Shown here: positions 1 through 6,774 of the stretch, piece after piece | How the letters are laid out: every line of letters begins with the position of its first letter | Numbering within the stretch: position 1 is the first letter of the stretch | Origin: Clostridiales bacterium | GTDB taxonomy: Bacteria > Bacillota > Clostridia > Oscillospirales > Oscillospiraceae | Direction of reading: 5' to 3' | DNA: 40,120 nt | NCBI GenBank assembly: GCA_004556345.1 | Contig: SFHQ01000014.1 | Span: 1-40,120, forward strand | Program-made: the position numbers and the translations under genes | Notes under the pieces: model-generated | Databases searched by the model: none | The model's input: the letters and a program-made list of their open reading frames with translations, nothing else | What the model was told of the DNA's origin: nothing

Positions 1-1
1 C

Positions 2-460
2 ACGGTGCAGAACAAAATGCACTATGCTGTGCACGGCAACACGGCAGCAGAGGTCATTATGGCACGGGCGGATCACACCAAGGAGCACATGGGTCTGACT
101 TCCTGGCGAAATGCGCCGGATGGAAAGATCGTCAAAGCGGATGTGTCCGTTGCCAAGAATTACTTATCCGTTGATGAGATGCAGGAATTAAATGAGATCG
201 TCACGATGTATCTGGATTATGCGACCCGGCAGGCCAGACGGCATATCCCTATGACAATGGCAGATTGGGCCTCTAAGCTGGATGCCTTTCTGCAATTCAA
301 CGATGCAGAGATTTTGCGGGATAAGGGCAAGGTCACAGCTGCGATCGCAAAAGCTTTTGCGGAAAGTGAATTTGAACAATACCGTGTGCTCCAAGACCGG
401 CTGTATCAAAGTGACTTTGATCGCCTAATGGCCAGGGCAGAAGGGAAAGACGAGTCATAA
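2..460 (+). CDS. RhuM family protein, C-terminal part (5' cut by window edge)
   Basis: The reading frame is open to the left edge, so only about 150 C-terminal residues are present. The segment 'QNKMHYAVHGNTAAEVIMAR' followed by 'MGLTSW' and 'AKNYL' matches my recollection of the conserved C-terminal half of the RhuM virulence-protein family. RhuM was named from a Salmonella pathogenicity island and its members are scattered on genomic islands and near restriction genes. The biochemical function is unknown. An in-frame GTG lies at position 5, but it sits inside the conserved part and is not a likely start. A strong terminator follows the stop, so this is the last gene of its transcript. Base composition is less GC-rich than the housekeeping genes downstream, consistent with an accessory gene. 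Family assignment is confident; function is not known. Confidence 0.85.
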   Translation, partial: TVQNKMHYAVHGNTAAEVIMARADHTKEHMGLTSWRNAPDGKIVKADVSVAKNYLSVDEMQELNEIVTMYLDYATRQARRHIPMTMADWASKLDAFLQFNDAEILRDKGKVTAAIAKAFAESEFEQYRVLQDRLYQSDFDRLMARAEGKDES

Positions 461-485
461 TACGTCAACTGGAATCATGTTGTGC

Positions 486-511
486 AAAAACCGCCCGACG
501 GGGCGGTTTTT
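486..511 (+). terminator. Rho-independent terminator after the RhuM gene
   Basis: A 6-bp GC stem (CCGCCC/GGGCGG) with a GACG loop is flanked by an A-run before and a T-run after, extending the stem by A-T pairs. The symmetry lets it also end minus-strand transcription of the DUF4830 gene, whose stop lies at 517. Confidence 0.9.
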
Positions 512-516
512 GTGCG

Positions 517-1014
517 TCATTGGCTGGCTTTCATCGGGAACTCCAGGCTCTGGGTGAAGCCGTCGCCTTGGTTGCAGAAGATCTCTCCGCCGATGATCTG
601 GTGCTTGCAGACCAAGAGACAGGCCCAGATGTTTTCTTGCAGGCCGGGGTAGTTTTTGACCTGGTAGGTGTAGCGCTTGATGGTCTCCCCGGCGTATTTT
701 TCCAAGTCGAAGCCCTGGCTGCGCTGGAGGGTGAGGTAGGCCTGGTAGGCCTCATCGAATTTGGTCGGCAGGGTGAGGGCTTCCTCCGCCGAGGGCTGGG
801 CGGCGGTGAGCCAGCCCAGGGACTCCAGATAGGCCACCCGGTCGGCGTTGGTGCGGATGTCGCTGCCGTCGGCGGCAGCTACGCTGGAGACCGGGGCGGC
901 GGGGACGGCTTCCACCACCCCGAACGCCGCCCCCAGCAGGATCACGGCGCAGGCCCCCAGCAGACAGCCGGCGGCCAAACGGCGGGGGTGCAGTTTTTTG
1001 GTAATGATGATCAT
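517..1014 (-). CDS. DUF4830-type membrane-anchored protein
   Basis: The product has 165 residues. Residues 1-10 are basic (KKLHPRR), followed by one hydrophobic segment at about 13-37. The rest is a predicted extracytoplasmic domain. The segment 'RVAYLESLGW', then 'FDEAYQAYLTLQRSQGFDL' and 'KRYTYQVKNYPG', resembles the DUF4830 domain of Clostridia, which has no known function. It is probably a single-pass membrane protein facing the outside. Start: ATG at 1014 is preceded on the minus strand by AGAGGAG at good spacing. It is divergent from the pseudouridine synthase; the 140-bp gap between them must hold both promoters, but I could not assign either with confidence. A short GGACCG/CGGTCC hairpin lies in the leader of this gene. 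Confidence 0.65.
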   Translation of the reverse strand: MIIITKKLHPRRLAAGCLLGACAVILLGAAFGVVEAVPAAPVSSVAAADGSDIRTNADRVAYLESLGWLTAAQPSAEEALTLPTKFDEAYQAYLTLQRSQGFDLEKYAGETIKRYTYQVKNYPGLQENIWACLLVCKHQIIGGEIFCNQGDGFTQSLEFPMKASQ

Positions 1015-1154
1015 GGGGGCAGCTCCTCTCTCGCAAAAGCCGGACCGGAGGCGGTCCAGGGGAAATCTTCCTCTCAGCCTATGTTCGCGGGGGCAAAAGT
1101 ATGCTAAAATACGGGAAGCGATCCGACGAAGTTATCAACAGGAGTGTGGAAAAC

Positions 1155-1853
1155 ATGGAACGACTGGACAAGCTGCTGGCCGCCACGGGGAAGTGGTCCC
1201 GCAAGGAGGCCAAGGCCCTCATCAAGGCCGGCCGGGTGCGGGTGGAGGACCGCCTGCCCAAAGGCCCGGAGGATAAAGTGGAAGAGGGGAGCCTGGTGAC
1301 GGTGGACGGCAGGCCGATCTTCACGGAGAAATACGTCTACCTCATGCTGCACAAGCCGGCGGGGGTCATCTCCGCCACCCAGGACGCCAAGGAGAAAACG
1401 GTGCTGGACCTGCTGCCCAAGGACCTGCGGCGGAAAGACCTCTTCCCCGTGGGGCGGCTGGACAAGGACACGGAGGGTCTGCTCCTCCTGACCAACGACG
1501 GGGCCTTGGCCCACGCACTGCTGGCACCGGGGCGGCATGTGGATAAAGTCTATTACACGAAGGTAGACGGAGACTTAGAGGAGGACGACGTGGCGGCCTT
1601 TGCAGAGGGCATCACCCTGGGGGACGGGACGGTCTGCCTGCCGGCGGGCCTGGACCTGATCTCTGAGCGCGAGGCCCTGGTGACCCTGCGGGAGGGGAAG
1701 TACCACCAGGTCAAACGGATGCTGGCCTCCCGCGGTAAGCCGGTGGTCTATCTCAAGCGGCTGGGGATGGGAAAGCTCAAGCTGGACCCCACGCTGCCCG
1801 CCGGGGCCTGGCGGCCGTTGACGCCGGAAGAGTTGGCGGACCTGGGGCGCTGA
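1155..1853 (+). CDS. rsuA: 16S rRNA pseudouridine synthase, RsuA family
   Basis: The product has 232 residues. Residues 1-50 form an S4 RNA-binding domain (MERLDKLLAATGKWSRKEAK). A pseudouridine synthase domain follows with the 'HKPAGV' element near 66 and the catalytic motif 'GRLDKDTEGLLLLTNDG' at 100-116, in which Asp103 is the expected nucleophile. RsuA isomerises U516 of 16S rRNA; the related RluB/RluE enzymes act on 23S rRNA, so the exact target is inferred. The frame is open further upstream, but ATG 1155 was chosen because it begins the S4 domain and follows AGGAG at 1140-1144. No clear terminator follows; the next promoter lies about 45 bp after the stop. Confidence 0.88.
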   Translation: MERLDKLLAATGKWSRKEAKALIKAGRVRVEDRLPKGPEDKVEEGSLVTVDGRPIFTEKYVYLMLHKPAGVISATQDAKEKTVLDLLPKDLRRKDLFPVGRLDKDTEGLLLLTNDGALAHALLAPGRHVDKVYYTKVDGDLEEDDVAAFAEGITLGDGTVCLPAGLDLISEREALVTLREGKYHQVKRMLASRGKPVVYLKRLGMGKLKLDPTLPAGAWRPLTPEELADLGR

Positions 1854-1898
1854 AGGGCAAATGTTCGGCATTTTCCACAAATATTCTATAAAAACCTA

Positions 1899-1927
1899 TT
1901 GAAATCGCTCTGGGAACCCGTTATAAT
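1899..1927 (+). promoter_or_regulatory. Sigma-A type promoter for the CdaR-like regulator and ftsEX
   Basis: TTGAAA (1899-1904) and TATAAT (1922-1927) are separated by exactly 17 bp. Transcription should begin near 1934, leaving a leader of about 95 nt before the regulator gene. An imperfect GGG..TCGA/TCGA..CCC hairpin can be drawn in that leader, but its significance is unclear. Confidence 0.85.
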
Positions 1928-2027
1928 ATAGGCTGTTCTAGGATGCATTGATGGGAATTTTGAATTTTCGGGTGTCGAAAGTCCCTCGATTCCCGTTTTC
2001 GGCAGAAATTAGAGGAGGAAATGGAAT

Positions 2028-3119
2028 ATGTCCAGCAGAGTTTTTCAAAGTATTGTGCTCCAAATGAAGGAGTGTACGGACCGGGTCATCGGCGTCATTG
2101 ACGACCAGGGTACTGTGGTGTCCTGTAATCAGCTGACCTGGATCGGCGAAAAATGGGAGGGCGCCGCTTCCGCCTTGAACGTCAACGAATCGGCTGTGGT
2201 GATCTACGGGGACAAGACCTTTAAGCCCCTGGTCAGCCGCGGCTCCCACTTTGACTACGCCGCCTTCGTCCAGGGCAGCGACGAGCAGGCCAAGCTCATC
2301 TGCTCCATGGTCACCGTGGCTCTGAACAGCGCCAAAGCTTACTACGAGGAGAAGCACGACAAGACCGCCTTTGTCAAGAGCATCATCTCCGACAACATCC
2401 TGCTGGGCGACATCTACGTCCGCGCCAAGGAGCTGCATTTTGCCTCCGAGGCCCAGCGGGCCGTGTTCCTGGTGCGCCAGGTTGGCTCGGCAGAGATCGC
2501 CGCGGTGGACGTGGTGCAAAGTCTCTTCTCCGACAACCCCGACGACTTCGTCATCTCCATCAACGAGACCGACATCGCCGTCATCAAGACCCTGACCGAC
2601 GGGGGGGACGGCAAAGAGATCTACCGCATCGCCAAGAGCATCGAGGATGCCCTGGCCCAGAACCTGAAGCTCAAGACCACCATCGGCATCGGCACCGTGG
2701 TCAGCCACATCCGTGACCTGGCCCGCGCCTACAAAGAGGCCGGCGTGGCCATTGATGTCGGCAAGGTGTTCGACACCGAGAAGACCATCATCACCTATGA
2801 GAACCTGGGCATCGGCCGTCTGATCTATCAGCTGCCGACCGTCATGTGCGACATGTTCCTCCAGGAGGTCTTTAAAAAGAACCCCATCGACGCCCTGGAT
2901 CAGGAGACGCTCTTCACCATCAACAAGTTCTTTGAGAACAACCTGAACGTCTCCGAGACGGCCCGGAAGCTCTTCGTCCACCGCAACACCCTGGTCTACC
3001 GCCTGGAAAAGATCAAGAAGCTCACCGGCCTGGACCTGCGGGAGTTCGACGACGCCATCACCTTCAAGGTGGCGCTGATGGTGAAGAAGTATCTGGTCAG
3101 CCGCGGCATCGAGAACTGA
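2028..3119 (+). CDS. CdaR/PucR-type helix-turn-helix regulator
   Basis: The product has 363 residues and no membrane segment. The first 110 or so residues look like a small ligand-sensing domain ('VIGVIDDQGTVVSCNQL'). The middle resembles the degenerate GGDEF-like domain of CdaR regulators ('TTIGIGTVVSHIRDLARAYK'). The C-terminal 60 residues form the PucR-type HTH ('ALDQETLFTINKFFENNLNV', then 'ETARKLFVHRNTLVYRLEKI'). Relatives sense sugar diacids, purine breakdown products or other metabolites. Here the gene sits 44 bp upstream of ftsE with no terminator between, so it is probably co-transcribed with the division genes. A role in controlling ftsEX is an inference from position only. Start: ATG 2028 follows AGAGGAGG at 2011-2018. 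The ligand is unknown. Confidence 0.82.
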   Translation: MSSRVFQSIVLQMKECTDRVIGVIDDQGTVVSCNQLTWIGEKWEGAASALNVNESAVVIYGDKTFKPLVSRGSHFDYAAFVQGSDEQAKLICSMVTVALNSAKAYYEEKHDKTAFVKSIISDNILLGDIYVRAKELHFASEAQRAVFLVRQVGSAEIAAVDVVQSLFSDNPDDFVISINETDIAVIKTLTDGGDGKEIYRIAKSIEDALAQNLKLKTTIGIGTVVSHIRDLARAYKEAGVAIDVGKVFDTEKTIITYENLGIGRLIYQLPTVMCDMFLQEVFKKNPIDALDQETLFTINKFFENNLNVSETARKLFVHRNTLVYRLEKIKKLTGLDLREFDDAITFKVALMVKKYLVSRGIEN

Positions 3120-3163
3120 GCAACCACCAAATACAGCAACCACAATAACAAAGGAGTGTTACT

Positions 3164-3850
3164 TTGATTCGTCTGAGAGACATTCACAAGGAGTACCCCA
3201 ACGGGACCAAGGCCCTGAAAGGGGTCAGCATGCAGATCGACGACGGGGACTTCGTCTTTCTGGTCGGTCCGTCCGGTTCCGGCAAGTCGACCATCATCAA
3301 GCTCATCACAGCGGAGATCGCCCCCACCAAGGGCAAGCTCATGGTGAACGGGTATAACCTTAATGACATCAGCGAAAAGCAGATCCCGCTTCTTCGCCGG
3401 ACCATTGGCGTGGTCTTCCAGGATTTCCGGCTGATCGAAAAGAAGACCGTCTTTGAAAACATCGAGGTGGCCATGCGGGCCGTGGGCGCCACCACGAGCG
3501 AAATTCGCCGCCGTATCCCGTATGTCCTGGGTCTGGTGGGCCTGACCGGCAAGAGCCGCCAGCTGCCCACCCAGCTCTCCGGCGGCGAGCAGCAGCGGGT
3601 GGCCATCGCCCGCGCCCTGGCCAACAACCCCAGCGTCATCATCGCCGACGAGCCGACGGGCAACCTGGACCCGGCCCGGTCTTTGGAGATCATGTCGCTG
3701 CTGGAAAAGATCAACGACATGGGCACCACCATCCTGGTGGTCACCCACGAGCGAGAGCTGGTCAACCGCTTCGGCAAGCGCGTGGTGGCCATCGAGAGCG
3801 GCCGCATCATCAGCGACGCGGCGGGGGGGTATTACGGCAATGGGAGATAG
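3164..3850 (+). CDS. ftsE: Cell division ATP-binding protein FtsE
   Basis: FtsE is the cytoplasmic ATPase of the FtsEX complex, which uses ATP hydrolysis to switch on peptidoglycan hydrolases at the membrane. The 228-residue length is normal. Visible motifs are Walker A GPSGSGKS (35-42), Q-loop Gln86, the ABC signature LSGGEQQR (138-145), Walker B VIIADEP (158-164) and a switch His in 'VVTHERE'. The start is TTG at 3164, set by AAAGGAG at 3151-3157. The gene overlaps ftsX by 11 bp, so the two are translationally coupled. The call is firm because FtsX follows directly. Confidence 0.96.
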   Translation: MIRLRDIHKEYPNGTKALKGVSMQIDDGDFVFLVGPSGSGKSTIIKLITAEIAPTKGKLMVNGYNLNDISEKQIPLLRRTIGVVFQDFRLIEKKTVFENIEVAMRAVGATTSEIRRRIPYVLGLVGLTGKSRQLPTQLSGGEQQRVAIARALANNPSVIIADEPTGNLDPARSLEIMSLLEKINDMGTTILVVTHERELVNRFGKRVVAIESGRIISDAAGGYYGNGR

Positions 3851-4730
3851 ACAGATCTGGTATCATATCCGGGAGGGCTTCCGGAGTATCTTTACCCATG
3901 GGCTGATGTCCTTCGCCGCCGTGTGCATGACGGTGGCCTGTCTGCTCATCATGGGCTCCTTCTCCCTCATCGCCGTGAACGCCAACCACGTCCTCGGCGA
4001 CCTGGAAAAGGACAACGAATTTCTGGCCTACATCGACGACAGCCTGACCAGAGAACAGGGCGAGGCCCTGCAAAGTCAGATCGAGGCCATTCCCAACGTG
4101 GCCAGCGCCACTTTTGTGACCAAGGAGCAGGCCTGGGAGGACTTTAAGGCCCAGCACGACGACAAGAGCTACGTCTTTGACGAGAGCAGCCCCTCCACCC
4201 TGCGGGATCGGTTCGTCATCCACGTTGACGATATCCAGCTCATGTCCGACACCGTGACCCAGGTGAAGGAGGTCAGCGGCATCGCCCGCGTGCAGGCATC
4301 GCTGGAGATCGCCGACGGCTTTGTCATGCTGCGCAACGTGGCCAGCGCCGTGGCCATTATCCTGGTGGTGATGCTGGTCATCATCTCCATCTCCATCATC
4401 GCCAACACCATCAAGCTCAGCACCTTCACCCGGCGGGATGAGATCGCCATCATGAAGATGTGCGGCGCGACCAACTGGTTCGTCCGCTGGCCCTTCCTGG
4501 TGGAGGGCGTGATCCTGGGCGTGGCAGGCGGCATCATCGCCTTCTTTGTCCAGTGGGGCATTTACGGCCTCATCGTGAACGCCATGGCCAAGAGCGGCAT
4601 TTTGTCCATCATCTCCACGGTGCCCTTTGCCAGCATGTCCCACCTGGTCCTGCTGGTGTTCCTGGGGGCGGGCTTTGCCATCGGTGCCGGCGGCTCGGCC
4701 ATGGCCATCCAGAAGTTCCTGAAAGTGTAA
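3840..4730 (+). CDS. ftsX: Cell division protein FtsX
   Basis: The product has 296 residues and the FtsX plan: a short cytoplasmic N-terminus (HIREGFRSIFTHGLMS), a first membrane segment at about 22-45, an extracytoplasmic domain of about 125 residues ('FLAYIDDSLTREQGEAL'), and three more membrane segments at about 172-195, 222-245 and 262-288. The motif 'IANTIKLSTFTRRDEIAIMK' before the third segment is typical. FtsX passes the ATPase cycle of FtsE to an external murein hydrolase or its activator. Many Firmicutes encode such an M23 or NlpC hydrolase next to ftsX. Here none is adjacent; a 43-residue membrane peptide follows instead. Confidence 0.95.
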   Translation: MGDRQIWYHIREGFRSIFTHGLMSFAAVCMTVACLLIMGSFSLIAVNANHVLGDLEKDNEFLAYIDDSLTREQGEALQSQIEAIPNVASATFVTKEQAWEDFKAQHDDKSYVFDESSPSTLRDRFVIHVDDIQLMSDTVTQVKEVSGIARVQASLEIADGFVMLRNVASAVAIILVVMLVIISISIIANTIKLSTFTRRDEIAIMKMCGATNWFVRWPFLVEGVILGVAGGIIAFFVQWGIYGLIVNAMAKSGILSIISTVPFASMSHLVLLVFLGAGFAIGAGGSAMAIQKFLKV

Positions 4731-4761
4731 TTTGACCTTAAATAAGAAGGGACGGAATCCA

Positions 4762-4893
4762 ATGAGCAACGTAAGCAAAGAGAAGAAGCATCGGGACCCC
4801 TATCGCTTCCAGAAGCGTGTCATGTCTGTGGTGGCGATCGTCTTGTGTCTGTCCCTGGTGCTCTCCCTGGTGGCCGGTCTGCTGGTCTACTAA
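4762..4893 (+). CDS. 43-residue single-pass membrane peptide downstream of ftsX
   Basis: The frame starts at ATG 4762, preceded by AGAAGGGA (4744-4751), and ends with TAA at 4891-4893. The first 19 residues are highly charged (MSNVSKEKKHRDPYRFQKR). The rest is one uninterrupted hydrophobic helix with no charges (starting VMSVVAIVLCLSLVLSL). This is a plausible single-span membrane protein with the N-terminus inside, following the positive-inside rule. It lies 31 bp after ftsX and before a strong terminator, so it is the last gene of the regulator-ftsE-ftsX transcript. I do not recognise a named family. Partnership with FtsEX is an inference from position and the membrane location. Confidence 0.75.
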   Translation: MSNVSKEKKHRDPYRFQKRVMSVVAIVLCLSLVLSLVAGLLVY

Positions 4894-4923
4894 AGGCGGG
4901 AGAACCTTCCGAACGCGACCTTG

Positions 4924-4961
4924 GGAAGCGGCGGCCAAAAGCCGCCGCTTCCTTTCGTTTT
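4924..4961 (+). terminator. Terminator of the ftsEX transcript
   Basis: A perfect 12-bp stem (GGAAGCGGCGGC with its complement), a CAAAA loop, then TTTCGTTTT. It separates the ftsEX unit from ctpA. Confidence 0.9.
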
Positions 4962-4995
4962 CCCATCCTGGCTTAGTATAGAAAGGGGAAGTTCG

Positions 4996-6165
4996 ATGAA
5001 ACCGGAAACGAAACAATTTTTGCGCCAGATGCTGGCCTGCCTGCTGTGCCTGCTTCTAGGCGGGGGCATCGCCCTGGGGGCGGTCTGGGCCTGGATGGGG
5101 GAGGACGGGCGTACCCTGCTCTCTGCCCAGCACCTCATTGCCCAGCGCTTTGTGGGGGACTATGACGAGACAGAGGCGCTGCACGGCACCCTCGGCGCCA
5201 TGGTGGAGGGGCTGGGGGACCGCTGGTCCTATTACCTCACCCCCGACGAAGCCAAACAGGTCCGGGAGGACCGGGAGAACGCCTACGTCGGCATCGGCGT
5301 CACCGTGAATCAGGAAGGGGAGGGCGGCTTAGAAATTCTCACCGTCACCCCCGGTGGCCCGGCGGACGAGGCGGGACTCCAGGCGGGGGAAGTGATCCAG
5401 GGCGTGGACGGCGTGGCCGTCACCGCCGAGAACCGGACGGACCTCATCTCTTCGATTCGGGGCGAGGAGGGCAGCCGCGTGACGCTGACCATCGCCGACG
5501 CCAACGGGGAGACCAGAGACGTGACCGTGGAGCGCAAAGCCGTCCACGGCGTCACCGCCGCCTGGACCATGCTGGAGGGGGACATTGGCCTTGTGACCAT
5601 CGCCAACTTCTACCAGGGAACGGCGGACCGGGTCAAGCAGGGCGTGGACGAATTGCAGCAGCAGGGGGCCAAGGCGCTCATCTTCGACGTGCGGAGCAAC
5701 CCCGGCGGGTATGTCAGCGAGCTGACGCAGATTTTGGACGATCTGCTGCCGGAGGGCGTCATCTTCCGCACCACTGCCTATAACGGGAAAGAAAAAGAGT
5801 ACACGTCCGACGCCAGCTGCGTAGACCTGCCCATGGCCGTGCTGGTCAACGCCGACAGTTACAGCGCCGCAGAGTTCCTGGCCGCCCAGCTCCAGGAGAG
5901 CGCCGGGGCGGCGGTGGTCGGGGAGCAGACCAGCGGGAAGGGGTATTCCCAGATGCTCTTTGACCTGCCCGACGGCAGCGCCATGGGACTGTCCACGGCG
6001 CGGTATTTTACCGGGGGCGGCAAGTCTCTCATCGGCACGGGGCTGACGCCGGACCCGCAGGTCTCCCTGACGCAGGCGCAGCAGAGGGACCTGCTCATGG
6101 GCAAGCTGGCCCACGAGGACGATGCCCAGCTGCAAGCGGCCATACAGACCTTGCGCCAAGAATAG
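4996..6165 (+). CDS. ctpA: S41 carboxy-terminal processing protease (CtpA family)
   Basis: The product has 389 residues. A membrane anchor at about 11-33 puts the enzyme outside the cell membrane. A PDZ domain covers about 95-180 ('GGLEILTVTPGGPADEAGL'). The S41 protease core follows with the 'FDVRSNPGG' strand near 230. The Ser-Lys dyad is Ser290 in NADSYSAAE and Lys315 in TSGKGY, spaced 25 residues apart as in the family. CtpA proteases trim or degrade exported proteins and often lie beside ftsEX in Firmicutes. The frame is open from 4921, but that region is the upstream terminator. ATG 4996 has AAAGGGGAA just before it and starts the signal anchor. Confidence 0.93.
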   Translation: MKPETKQFLRQMLACLLCLLLGGGIALGAVWAWMGEDGRTLLSAQHLIAQRFVGDYDETEALHGTLGAMVEGLGDRWSYYLTPDEAKQVREDRENAYVGIGVTVNQEGEGGLEILTVTPGGPADEAGLQAGEVIQGVDGVAVTAENRTDLISSIRGEEGSRVTLTIADANGETRDVTVERKAVHGVTAAWTMLEGDIGLVTIANFYQGTADRVKQGVDELQQQGAKALIFDVRSNPGGYVSELTQILDDLLPEGVIFRTTAYNGKEKEYTSDASCVDLPMAVLVNADSYSAAEFLAAQLQESAGAAVVGEQTSGKGYSQMLFDLPDGSAMGLSTARYFTGGGKSLIGTGLTPDPQVSLTQAQQRDLLMGKLAHEDDAQLQAAIQTLRQE

Positions 6166-6167
6166 GC

Positions 6168-6196
6168 TTGACAGGGTTCCGGAAAGTTTCTATAAT
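6168..6196 (+). promoter_or_regulatory. Perfect consensus promoter for greA-lysS
   Basis: TTGACA (6168-6173) and TATAAT (6191-6196) with a 17-bp spacer, starting two bases after the ctpA stop. The predicted start point is near 6203, giving a leader of about 77 nt before greA. Confidence 0.93.
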
Positions 6197-6220
6197 AGAT
6201 AAGATAAATGATAAACTACC

Positions 6221-6246
6221 GCAGACTGCCCCCATGGGGCGGCTGC
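6221..6246 (+). promoter_or_regulatory. Hairpin in the greA leader
   Basis: GCAG(A)CTGCCCC can pair with GGGGCGGCTGC around a 3-nt loop, giving 11 pairs with one bulged A. No T-run follows, so it is not a standard terminator. It lies wholly in the untranslated leader between promoter and ribosome-binding site. Confidence 0.5.
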
Positions 6247-6279
6247 GTCAGCGTAATGAAAATCGAAAGGTGTGTCACC

Positions 6280-6753
6280 ATGGCGAAAGAATACCGACTC
6301 AGCGCCGAGCGCCTGGAAGAACTGAAACAGGAGCTCACCTATCTGAAGACCGTCCGCGAGAAGGAAGTGGCCGAACTCATCAAGGAAGCCCGCTCCTTCG
6401 GCGACCTGTCCGAGAACAGCGAATATGACGAGGCGAAAAACGAGCAGGGCAAGCTCTACTCCCGCATCGCCGAGCTGGACGAGATCCTGTCCAACTACAC
6501 CATCATCGAAGAGCAGGAGACCCACCTGGACATGGTCCACGTGGGCAACACCGTCATCGTGGAGGACCTGGAGTTTGACGAGAAGCTCAGCTACCAGATC
6601 GTCGGCTCCCAGGAGGCCGACCCCATGAACGGCCGCATCTCCGAGGACTCCCCCTTTGGCCGCGCCCTGCTGGGCCGCAAGGCCGGGGAAGAGGTCGTCG
6701 TCGAGGCCCCCGCTGGGAACATCAAGTATAAGATCTTAGAGATCCAGAGATAA
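6280..6753 (+). CDS. greA: Transcript cleavage factor GreA
   Basis: The product has 157 residues, the normal GreA length. The N-terminal coiled coil (about 1-75) carries the signature 'EARSFGDLSENSEYDEAK'. Its tip contains the acidic residues that enter the RNA polymerase secondary channel and support cleavage of backtracked RNA. The C-terminal FKBP-like domain (about 82-157) has 'GRISEDSPFGRALLGRKAGE', as in GreA. ATG 6280 was chosen because it begins the conserved MAKEYRLS start and follows AAAGGTG; the longer upstream frame is only leader. The greA-lysS order is common in Firmicutes, and lysS begins 22 bp downstream. Confidence 0.96.
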   Translation: MAKEYRLSAERLEELKQELTYLKTVREKEVAELIKEARSFGDLSENSEYDEAKNEQGKLYSRIAELDEILSNYTIIEEQETHLDMVHVGNTVIVEDLEFDEKLSYQIVGSQEADPMNGRISEDSPFGRALLGRKAGEEVVVEAPAGNIKYKILEIQR

Positions 6754-6774
6754 CGAGAAAAGGAGCTGCGCAGC

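Noticed and set aside
1938..3143. Long open frame on the minus strand opposite the CdaR-like regulator
   Set aside because: Its composition is that of a complement of a GC-rich gene, it has no family-like motifs, and the plus-strand gene is clearly real. The same applies to the long minus-strand frames opposite lysS, topA, trmFO and the transketolase genes.
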